Shown here: positions 6,954 to 12,262 of the stretch, in pieces | Numbering within the stretch: the stretch's first letter is position 1 | How the letters are laid out: each line of letters opens with the position of its first letter | Assembly (NCBI GenBank): GCA_026388755.1 | Contig: JAPLJE010000290.1 | Location: forward strand, 1-12,262 | Reading direction: 5' to 3' | Source of the DNA: Deltaproteobacteria bacterium | GTDB taxonomy: Bacteria; Desulfobacterota; Desulfobacteria; Desulfobacterales; Desulfatirhabdiaceae | Length of the DNA: 12,262 nt | Translations under genes and position numbers: made by a program | The notes under the pieces: model-generated | The model's database searches: none | What the model was told of the DNA's origin: nothing | What the model saw: only the letters and a program-made list of their open reading frames with translations

Positions 6954-7945
6954 ATATATTGGGCATTGAAACATCCTGCGATGAAACAGCGGCTGCCGTA
7001 GTCAGCGGGGGGAGTATCGTTCGTTCGTCGGTGGTGGCTTCACAGACAGCTGTTCATCACCCTTATGGCGGCGTTGTTCCGGAGCTGGCTTCCCGCAAAC
7101 ACCTGGAAGCCGTTTCACAGGTGGTTTCTGAAGCGATTGATCGTTCAGGGATTCCAGAAAATCGGCTTGATGCCTTGGCTGTGACTCAGGGGCCAGGCCT
7201 GATCGGTGCACTGCTGGTCGGGTTTTCGTTTGCCAAAGCCTATGCCTACGCGCTGAACATTCCCTGCGTGGGAGTGAACCATCTTGAAGGACACATCCAT
7301 TCGGTTTTTCTGGAGGCGGATTCTCCGGACTTTCCATTTATTGCCTTGCTGGTTTCCGGAGGCCATACCGGGATTTACCATGTCAAGTCCCATACCGCTT
7401 GTGAACTGATGGGCCAGACCCGTGACGATGCTGCCGGAGAGGCATTTGACAAAATAGCGAAAATGCTGGGTCTGGGATATCCGGGTGGGGTGGCGATCGA
7501 GGAAATTTCACGGGAAGGCGATCCGTTTCGAATACAATTTCCCCGGCCCTATCTGGATAAGGCGGATTCGGACTTCAGTTTCAGCGGACTGAAATCAGCG
7601 GTTCGGCGGTATATTGAGACCCATGATTTCAAGGAAAATATTCCGGATATCGTGGCAGGGTTTCAGGAGGCTGTTGCGGATGTGCTGACGTTTAAACTGA
7701 TTCAGGCCGCCCTGTTCAGGCGGTGCACCCGGATAGCGGTTGTGGGCGGTGTGGCCGCCAATTCCCGGTTAAGGGAAAAGGTCAAGGCATCTGCCGCAGA
7801 AAAAGGGCTTTCGGTTTATATTCCGTCTTTGACATTCTGCGGAGATAACGCTGCCATGGTTGCAGCGACCGGTTATCATTATCTTCAGGCCGGCCATGTC
7901 TGCAGCTTGGCCGATGATGTCTATTCAAAAGTACTGACGTTGTAA
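6950..7945 (+). CDS. tsaD: tRNA N6-adenosine threonylcarbamoyltransferase TsaD
   Basis: Transfers threonylcarbamoyl from TC-AMP to A37 of tRNAs that read ANN codons, working with TsaB and TsaE. The 331 residues carry the Kae1/TsaD signatures: GIETSCDETAAAVV (5-18), HPYGGVVPELASRKHLE (37-53), metal-binding His111 and His115 in NHLEGHIHS, LVSGGHTG (134-141), DDAAGEAFDK (159-168), DFSFSGLKSA (208-217), VGGVAANSRLR (265-275) and metal-binding Asp299 in GDNAAMVA. The ATG overlaps the previous gene's stop as ATGA, so the two are probably translationally coupled. tsaB and tsaE are not in the window. It converges with ogt, the two stops being 30 bp apart. Confidence 0.96.
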   Translation: MNILGIETSCDETAAAVVSGGSIVRSSVVASQTAVHHPYGGVVPELASRKHLEAVSQVVSEAIDRSGIPENRLDALAVTQGPGLIGALLVGFSFAKAYAYALNIPCVGVNHLEGHIHSVFLEADSPDFPFIALLVSGGHTGIYHVKSHTACELMGQTRDDAAGEAFDKIAKMLGLGYPGGVAIEEISREGDPFRIQFPRPYLDKADSDFSFSGLKSAVRRYIETHDFKENIPDIVAGFQEAVADVLTFKLIQAALFRRCTRIAVVGGVAANSRLREKVKASAAEKGLSVYIPSLTFCGDNAAMVAATGYHYLQAGHVCSLADDVYSKVLTL

Positions 7946-7975
7946 CATCCATCAGTTGTATAGATACTCACTTGC

Positions 7976-8485
7976 TCATAAAGCTGCCTCGATTTCGAGC
8001 ATTTTCAGTTTCAGATCCACTCCCCCTCCAAACTGTCCCGGGCTGCCGTTGCTGCGGATCACTCTGTGGCAGGGAATCAGAACCGGGAACGGATTTTTTG
8101 CCATTGTATTTCCAACAAAGCGGCTGGCGCCAGGGCTGCCGACTGCTTCGGCAATCTGGCGGTAAGATCGGGTCTGTCCATAGGGTATACGAAACGTGGC
8201 GTGATAAACTGCCTTCTGAAGCCGAGTTGCGGACCCAAAGTCGAGCCATTCCCACATCGGATTCGGATCACAGACCGGTTTTCCCATGAAGTAATCGGAT
8301 ATCCACTGGATCAGGGTGTCTGCAGAAGGCGGAAGCGGGCAAAAGGACTCAGGCTTGGGGAAAAGATGCTGGATGCGGGTTGCGGTATTCGGGGATGGCA
8401 AAAATATTTCTTGAATGATACAGGGCGGGGTTCGGAATAAAACTGCCGCTTCGCCCCAGGCGGTGGGAATGATCTGATAAAACAG
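7976..8485 (-). CDS. ogt: Methylated-DNA-protein-cysteine methyltransferase (Ogt/MGMT); start uncertain
   Basis: A suicide repair protein that moves alkyl groups from O6-alkylguanine or O4-alkylthymine to its own cysteine. The C-terminal DNA-binding and active-site domain is complete: FRIPYGQTRSYRQIA, SRFVGNTMAKNPFPV, the active site IPCHRVI (acceptor Cys139 in this numbering) and GGGVDLKLKMLEIE at the end. The N-terminal domain is less conserved but has normal length. The start is unclear. The frame stays open to an ATG at 8707, but those extra residues lie inside the ferredoxin gene in another frame and look non-native. The CTG at 8485 gives 169 residues, typical of Ogt, with AGGG upstream. 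GTG 8581, TTG 8563 and ATG 8611 are alternatives overlapping ferredoxin. Confidence 0.85.
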   Translation of the reverse strand: MFYQIIPTAWGEAAVLFRTPPCIIQEIFLPSPNTATRIQHLFPKPESFCPLPPSADTLIQWISDYFMGKPVCDPNPMWEWLDFGSATRLQKAVYHATFRIPYGQTRSYRQIAEAVGSPGASRFVGNTMAKNPFPVLIPCHRVIRSNGSPGQFGGGVDLKLKMLEIEAAL

Positions 8486-8491
8486 CTTGAA

Positions 8492-8523
8492 GTTCCCTGG
8501 TCCTTGATTCAGGTCCAGGGAAC
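8492..8523 (-). repeat. Hairpin between ferredoxin and ogt (possible terminator or processing site)
   Basis: Arms 8492-8504 (GTTCCCTGGTCCT) and 8511-8523 (AGGTCCAGGGAAC) pair at 12 of 13 positions around a 6-base loop. The structure begins 11 bp after the ferredoxin stop. It is GC-rich, but the T-rich stretch that follows on the minus strand is short and displaced, so termination may be partial, or the stem may protect the ferredoxin mRNA end. It also lies just before the proposed CTG start of ogt. Confidence 0.6.
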
Positions 8524-8534
8524 CGGGTGTCTGA

Positions 8535-8723
8535 TCAGGTTTCTTCGACGGTGATCGCGCCAACTTCGCAGACTTCAACACAGCTTTCGCAGCCAAGACA
8601 TTCTTCCGCATTAACCGGGGATGATTTTCCATCAACCATTTCAAATACTTCAACAGGGCAAACATCCACGCATTCTTCGCAGCCTTCACATTTGTCTTCA
8701 TCAACAACGGGGTTAAAAGCCAT
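8535..8723 (-). CDS. 2[4Fe-4S] ferredoxin
   Basis: A 62-residue acidic electron-carrier protein of the cytoplasm. It has two cluster motifs: Cys12, 15, 18 with Cys22 followed by Pro, and Cys42, 45, 48 with Cys52. The second motif has Glu instead of Pro after its last cysteine, a common departure. The internal two-fold repeat typical of clostridial-type ferredoxins is clear. The ribosome site is very strong (AAAGGAGG, about 8 bases before the ATG), which suggests high expression. It is probably a single-gene unit, with a promoter and palindrome upstream and a hairpin just after the stop. The partner oxidoreductase cannot be inferred from the neighbours. Confidence 0.95.
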   Translation of the reverse strand: MAFNPVVDEDKCEGCEECVDVCPVEVFEMVDGKSSPVNAEECLGCESCVEVCEVGAITVEET

Positions 8724-8753
8724 TCAACAAGCCTCCTTTCATCAGGGAATTAC

Positions 8754-8769
8754 GGTGAAATATTTCACC
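8754..8769. promoter_or_regulatory. Perfect 16-bp palindrome in the ferredoxin leader, CRP/FNR-like
   Basis: GGTGAAATATTTCACC is an exact palindrome 30 bp before the ferredoxin ATG. It has the GTGA-N6-TCAC spacing of CRP/FNR-superfamily operators, a family that includes HcpR-type regulators in anaerobes. With the candidate promoter at 8798-8824 it would lie downstream of the start site, a position more consistent with repression, or with a short RNA hairpin. The regulator is not identified. Confidence 0.6.
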
Positions 8770-8797
8770 AGATCTTTTTAATCTATCGGGCAAAGTC

Positions 8798-8824
8798 CTT
8801 ATATCAATTATCCAGGGGAGTCAA
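8798..8824 (-). promoter_or_regulatory. Candidate ferredoxin promoter
   Basis: On the minus strand TTGACT (8824-8819) is followed by TATAAG (8803-8798). Each hexamer matches consensus at 5 of 6 positions, but the 15-base spacer is shorter than the preferred 17. Transcription would start near 8791, about 68 bp before the ATG. Confidence 0.4.
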
Positions 8825-8892
8825 GCAATGAAATTAATTTTTTGTGGGAACAGTAAAGTCGAGCCTGGAAAAGGTTACCGGTAAGGGCCCCG

Positions 8893-9417
8893 TCAATAAT
8901 GGAGATCCGCATACTCCACCCATCCGCCGGCCATGACCAGGGCCAGGTTGAACCCGGACAGTGAAAATGAAATGGTATGAGTATGATTTTGATTTTTTAT
9001 AATAAATCGGTTTTTATCGAGTTGAGTGATTAAGTGCGTTTCTGTTCCTGCGTAAGTGGAAAATATCTCATCCAGGGCCTCGGCTGAAAGCTCAATGGCC
9101 ATCATGCCGCAGTTAAACATATTCTGTTTGAAAATTCTGGCAAAGCTTTCTGCAATCACCAGATGAATGCCGTTTGTCTCAAGTGCCCAGGGTGCATGTT
9201 CCCGGGAAGAACCGCAGCCGAAATTGGCGCGGGAGATAATCACCGATTTTGCATGAAGGTCAGTTCCGGGGTTGAAACCCTCCAGAACAAGATCCTCGAG
9301 AAGAAAGGGCTGTAGCGCTTCTCTGGTGTTTTCAGTTAAATATCTGGCAGGAATGATTTCATCCGTATTGATGTCTGAACGATCCAGAAAAAGAACCGGT
9401 CCGCTGAATTGTTTCAT
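8893..9417 (-). CDS. leuD: 3-isopropylmalate dehydratase small subunit
   Basis: The swivel-domain subunit that pairs with LeuC to isomerise 2-isopropylmalate to 3-isopropylmalate in leucine synthesis. The 174 residues include DINTDEIIPARYL (15-27) and the active-site loop FGCGSSREHAPWAL (66-79), with Ser70, Ser71 and Arg72. The length and the INTDEIIPARYL start are typical of the short LeuCD type found in archaea and many anaerobes, rather than the roughly 200-residue enterobacterial form. It starts 41 bp after the leuC stop and is almost certainly cotranscribed with it. Related isomerases (homoaconitase, citraconate) share this fold, so the exact substrate is inferred. Confidence 0.93.
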   Translation of the reverse strand: MKQFSGPVLFLDRSDINTDEIIPARYLTENTREALQPFLLEDLVLEGFNPGTDLHAKSVIISRANFGCGSSREHAPWALETNGIHLVIAESFARIFKQNMFNCGMMAIELSAEALDEIFSTYAGTETHLITQLDKNRFIIKNQNHTHTISFSLSGFNLALVMAGGWVEYADLHY

Positions 9418-9458
9418 AAATAGTCTCGTTTGATTTAGCTGGCTGTTGGTTAAAGAAA

Positions 9459-10748
9459 TCAGAAGTCAGTGGTGCGTACCCATGGGGTAATGTGTCCTGC
9501 TAAGGCAGAGGCTGCTGCGGTTGCCGGACTCATCAAATGCACCATGCCACCTTTTCCCATTCTACCGTTAAAATTGCGGTTCGTGGTGGATGCGCAAACT
9601 TCGCCTTCTGCAAGGACCCCATTGCTCATTCCCAGGCAGGCTCCGCACGTGGGATTGGTGACGCAGAACCCTGCATCCAGAAAGATCTGGAGGATGCCTT
9701 CCTCAAGGGCTTCGCGAAAAATTTTGGGCGTGGCAGGCGATACGATGCCCCGGACCGTATCTTTAATTCTCTGGCCCCTCAGCACCTGAGCGGCAATTCG
9801 CAAATCTTCCATTCTGCCGTTTGTGCACGAGCCGATATATACCTGGTCCACAGGCGTTCCATTCATTTTTCGCGCAGAGGTAACCTGATCGGGTTTGTAC
9901 CCGAAAGTGACCTGAGGCTCCAATGCCGACACGTCATGCTCCAGGATTTCCTCATAATCGGCATCTTCATCCGGAAGAATTTTTGAAAAATCATCCAAAG
10001 CCTCCTCCGGACTGCCGTAATCATTTTGAATGAATTCCCACAGATAAGCAACGGTCGTTCTGTCAGGGTAGCAGATTCCACAGGTGGCTCCGGCTTCAAC
10101 AGCCATGTTGCAGATCGTCATTCGACCTTCCATGCCCATGGCGTCGATTACAGGCCCTGTAAATTCTATTATTTTATTGGTTGCACCATTTACCCCGACG
10201 CGTCCGATAATCGATAGAATCACATCTTTGGCATAGACGCCTATGGGCAGGTTTCCGGTGATGATGATCTTTATGGAATGAGGATAGTGAAAGGCGCATA
10301 CGCCTTTAAGGATGCCGACTTCCAGATCGGTTGTCCCAACGCCTGCGGCAAAGGCGCCAAAGGCGCCATGGGTACAGGTGTGAGAATCCCCCATGATGAT
10401 GGTATAGCCCGGTCGGACAAAGCCTTTTTCAGGGAAAAGTGCATGACAGACGCCGTTTCTACCGATATCAAAAAAATCCAGAATACGATGTCGATGGGCC
10501 CAATCCCGAAGAATCTTGCCCTGAAGCGCGGTCTTGGCGTCTTTAGCAGGCGTGACATGATCAATGACGACTTTGAGCTTTGATGGGTTAAAAACCCGGT
10601 CTTTTCCTCGGGAGATCAGATCATTAATTGCAATGGGGGTGGTAATCTCATGGCAGAAAACAGCATCCAGTCGAATGACATGTATATCGCCAAAGGGGTT
10701 ATTCACCCGGTGATCATCAAATATCTTCTCTACAACAGTTCTTCCCAA
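9459..10748 (-). CDS. leuC: 3-isopropylmalate dehydratase large subunit (TTG start)
   Basis: The [4Fe-4S] catalytic subunit of isopropylmalate isomerase. The 429 residues fit the short LeuC/homoaconitase class. Motifs seen are the start GRTVVEKIF, MGDSHTCTHGAFGAFA (119-134), GSCTNGR with cluster Cys308 (306-312), and PTCGACLG with Cys368 and Cys371, followed by STTNRNFNGRMG (387-398). The start is TTG at 10748: it matches the family N-terminus, has GGAG upstream at normal distance, and no ATG lies just upstream in frame. It follows lepA by 91 bp on the same strand. I see no convincing separate promoter or terminator in that gap. Confidence 0.94.
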   Translation of the reverse strand: MGRTVVEKIFDDHRVNNPFGDIHVIRLDAVFCHEITTPIAINDLISRGKDRVFNPSKLKVVIDHVTPAKDAKTALQGKILRDWAHRHRILDFFDIGRNGVCHALFPEKGFVRPGYTIIMGDSHTCTHGAFGAFAAGVGTTDLEVGILKGVCAFHYPHSIKIIITGNLPIGVYAKDVILSIIGRVGVNGATNKIIEFTGPVIDAMGMEGRMTICNMAVEAGATCGICYPDRTTVAYLWEFIQNDYGSPEEALDDFSKILPDEDADYEEILEHDVSALEPQVTFGYKPDQVTSARKMNGTPVDQVYIGSCTNGRMEDLRIAAQVLRGQRIKDTVRGIVSPATPKIFREALEEGILQIFLDAGFCVTNPTCGACLGMSNGVLAEGEVCASTTNRNFNGRMGKGGMVHLMSPATAAASALAGHITPWVRTTDF

Positions 10749-10839
10749 TTGGTTTCTCTCCAGTATAATTTGTATGCATGGGGTCAGTAGCCAGAACTGA
10801 TTTCATGTTTCATTGCATCTAATCTCAAATCTCTGACCG

Positions 10840-12262
10840 CTAATCCGTATCCGTCTTTAATACCGCCAGAAAAGCCGATTGCGGAATCATGACTTTTCCC
10901 ACCATCTTCATTCGTTTTTTTCCTGCTTTCTGCTTTTCAAGAAGCTTTCGCTTACGGGAAATGTCGCCGCCATAGCATTTAGCCGTAACATCCTTTCGAA
11001 AAGCAGATACCGTTGTCCGTGCGATGATGTTCCCGCCGATAGCACCCTGGATGGCAATCTTGTACATTTGTTTGGGAATCTCCTCCTGGAGCTTTTCGCA
11101 GGCCACTCTTGCCCGCTCAACAGACCGATCCTTGTGAACAAGCTGGGAGAGGGCATCCACCCGTTCGCCATTAATCAAAATGTCCATCTTGACCAACTGG
11201 GTTTCCCTGAAATCAATCAGTTCGTAGTCGAATGATCCATATCCTTGAGTGATGGATTTGAGCCGGTCGTAAAAATCATAGACAACTTCAGACAGGGGAA
11301 GTTCAAAAAACATCTCAAGCCGGTTATTGGTCAGATACTGGTAATTGGTATTGATCCCTCTGCGATCTAGGCAAAGCTTCATGACAGCGCCCATGTACCT
11401 GTCCGGGACAATGATGGTGGCGCGAATGAAGGGTTCACGGGTGGTTTGTATGGACATGGGATCGGGATAAAGGGCCGGATTGTCGATGATCTGGGTGGAC
11501 CCGTCCTTCATGACCAACTGGTATTGTACGGACGGTGCTGTCAGAATCAGTGACAGGTCAAATTCGCGTTCCAGCCTTTCCTGAACCACTTCCAGGTGTA
11601 AAAGTCCGAGAAACCCGCACCGGAAACCAAATCCCAGAGCTGCTGAAGAATCTTTCTCGTACACCAGAGATGCGTCATTCAACTGAAGTTTTTCAAGCCC
11701 TTCGGCCAATTCTGCATAATTATCGGCGGCAATCGGATACAGAGAAGAAAAAACAACGGGCTTGGCCAGCTTGAACCCGGGCTTGACACTGTCGCAGGGG
11801 GCATTGGCATGGGTAATGGTGTCTCCGCAGCGGGTATCGCTGACCGTTTTGATACCGGCAATCAGATATCCAACCTGATCGGCATGGGTAATGGTGTCTC
11901 CGCAGCGGGTGTCGCTGACCGTTTTGATGCCGGCAATCAGATATCCAACCTGACCCGCAGACAGTTGTGGCTGCGGCACCCGCTTAATCTGCAATATTCC
12001 GACTTCTTCAACCTTGTAGCGGGCATTGTTGAACATGAACATGATGGTGTCCCCGGTTCGAATGGTTCCCTGAAACACCCGAAAATGAACGATGGTTCCG
12101 CGGTAGGCATCATAATGACTGTCAAAAATGAGTGCTTCAAGCCGAAGATCCGGATTGCCAACCGGAGGGGGCAACACGGTGACGATCCCTTCCAGCACAT
12201 CCTGGATGCCGATGCCTTCCTTGGCCGATGCCAGAATAATCTTGTCCGGATCCAGGCCAAGG
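10840..12262 (-). CDS. lepA: Elongation factor 4 (LepA), 5'-truncated by window edge, with internal duplication
   Basis: A ribosome-associated GTPase that promotes back-translocation. The last 473 residues are visible and the frame runs off the window edge, so the first roughly 150 residues with GTPase motifs G1-G4 are missing. The G5 ASAKEG is seen at the start. LepA features follow: the barrel-like domain II, then PVVFSSLYP, LNDASLVYEKDSSAALGFGFRCGFLGLLHLEV, VDVLINGERVDALS-like text (here MDILINGERVDALSQLVH), and the LepA-specific C-terminal domain with AKCYGGDISRKRKLLEKQKAGKKRMK. The visible frame continues upstream of the GTG at 12198, which is therefore an internal codon. Domain II contains two tandem copies of a 25-residue unit where other LepA proteins have one. 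Confidence 0.95.
   Translation of the reverse strand, partial: LGLDPDKIILASAKEGIGIQDVLEGIVTVLPPPVGNPDLRLEALIFDSHYDAYRGTIVHFRVFQGTIRTGDTIMFMFNNARYKVEEVGILQIKRVPQPQLSAGQVGYLIAGIKTVSDTRCGDTITHADQVGYLIAGIKTVSDTRCGDTITHANAPCDSVKPGFKLAKPVVFSSLYPIAADNYAELAEGLEKLQLNDASLVYEKDSSAALGFGFRCGFLGLLHLEVVQERLEREFDLSLILTAPSVQYQLVMKDGSTQIIDNPALYPDPMSIQTTREPFIRATIIVPDRYMGAVMKLCLDRRGINTNYQYLTNNRLEMFFELPLSEVVYDFYDRLKSITQGYGSFDYELIDFRETQLVKMDILINGERVDALSQLVHKDRSVERARVACEKLQEEIPKQMYKIAIQGAIGGNIIARTTVSAFRKDVTAKCYGGDISRKRKLLEKQKAGKKRMKMVGKVMIPQSAFLAVLKTDTD
11806..11955 (-). repeat. 75-bp in-frame tandem duplication within lepA
   Basis: Copies 11806-11880 and 11881-11955 are directly adjacent and differ at only 3 of 75 bases. 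Each encodes 25 residues, from QVGYLIAGIK through CGDTITHA plus one preceding residue that is Gly in the upstream copy and Asp in the downstream copy. The other two differences are synonymous (Gly and Asp codons). In LepA proteins I remember, such as E. coli LepA, this stretch occurs once. It therefore looks like a recent insertion in domain II. Confidence 0.92.

Noticed and set aside
8866..8892. GGTTACCGGTAA and GGGCCC short palindromes after leuD as a terminator
   Set aside because: The dyads have no loop and no T-tract directly follows, so they do not make a terminator hairpin.
9537..9986. 149-codon plus-strand open frame opposite leuC
   Set aside because: Antisense shadow of leuC with no ribosome site or motif.
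10760..10775. TATACT as a leuC -10 box
   Set aside because: It sits against the GGAG ribosome site, would leave almost no leader, and no -35 lies at a suitable distance.
11806..11955. CRISPR or mobile-element origin of the lepA repeat
   Set aside because: There are only two directly abutting copies with no spacer, in frame inside a coding gene, as expected of a simple tandem duplication.
12196..12198. GTG at 12198 as the lepA start
   Set aside because: The upstream frame continues to the window edge with LepA-like residues including the ASAKEG G5 motif, so this is an internal valine codon.

Overview
This is a bacterial chromosomal window with dense, mostly housekeeping coding content. ThrH beside homoserine dehydrogenase, an AlaC-type aminotransferase, short-form LeuC with its LeuD, a small acidic 2[4Fe-4S] ferredoxin and medium GC content together suggest an anaerobic Desulfobacterota (deltaproteobacterial, sulfate-reducer-like) genome. 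That assignment is an inference from gene content, not a phylogenetic result. I see no rRNA, tRNA, insertion sequence, phage gene or CRISPR array.

Layout. (1) Bases 2-166 hold the 3' end of an unidentified plus-strand gene. (2) Bases 181-3780, minus strand, look like one operon read right to left: AlaC-type aminotransferase, homoserine dehydrogenase (hom), ThrH phosphatase/phosphotransferase, and a YbgC/FadM-type hotdog thioesterase. alaC and hom are one base apart. Hom makes homoserine and ThrH could phosphorylate it, so the operon is mainly an aspartate-family (threonine/methionine) unit. (3) Bases 3781-4034 are a divergent intergenic region with a long hairpin-forming inverted repeat, candidate back-to-back promoters, and a small dyad spanning both -35 boxes. 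(4) Bases 4035-7945, plus strand: purM, then a 609-residue fusion of a WecA/MraY-type phosphosugar transferase with the membrane and Rossmann region normally found at the N-terminus of FlaA1/WbpM-type enzymes, then tsaD overlapping it by 4 bp. (5) Bases 7976-8723, minus strand: a 2[4Fe-4S] ferredoxin followed by an Ogt-type DNA alkyltransferase that has no clear canonical start. (6) Bases 8893-12262, minus strand: lepA (5' end outside the window), leuC (TTG start) and leuD.

The most unusual points are an in-frame 75-bp tandem duplication in lepA adding 25 residues to domain II, the transferase/Rossmann fusion next to tsaD, and the use of ThrH in a hom operon. There are also several intergenic palindromes: one in the ferredoxin leader with CRP/FNR-like spacing, one 39-bp hairpin upstream of alaC, and one hairpin between ferredoxin and ogt. 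I do not see a novel multi-gene defence or mobile system here.
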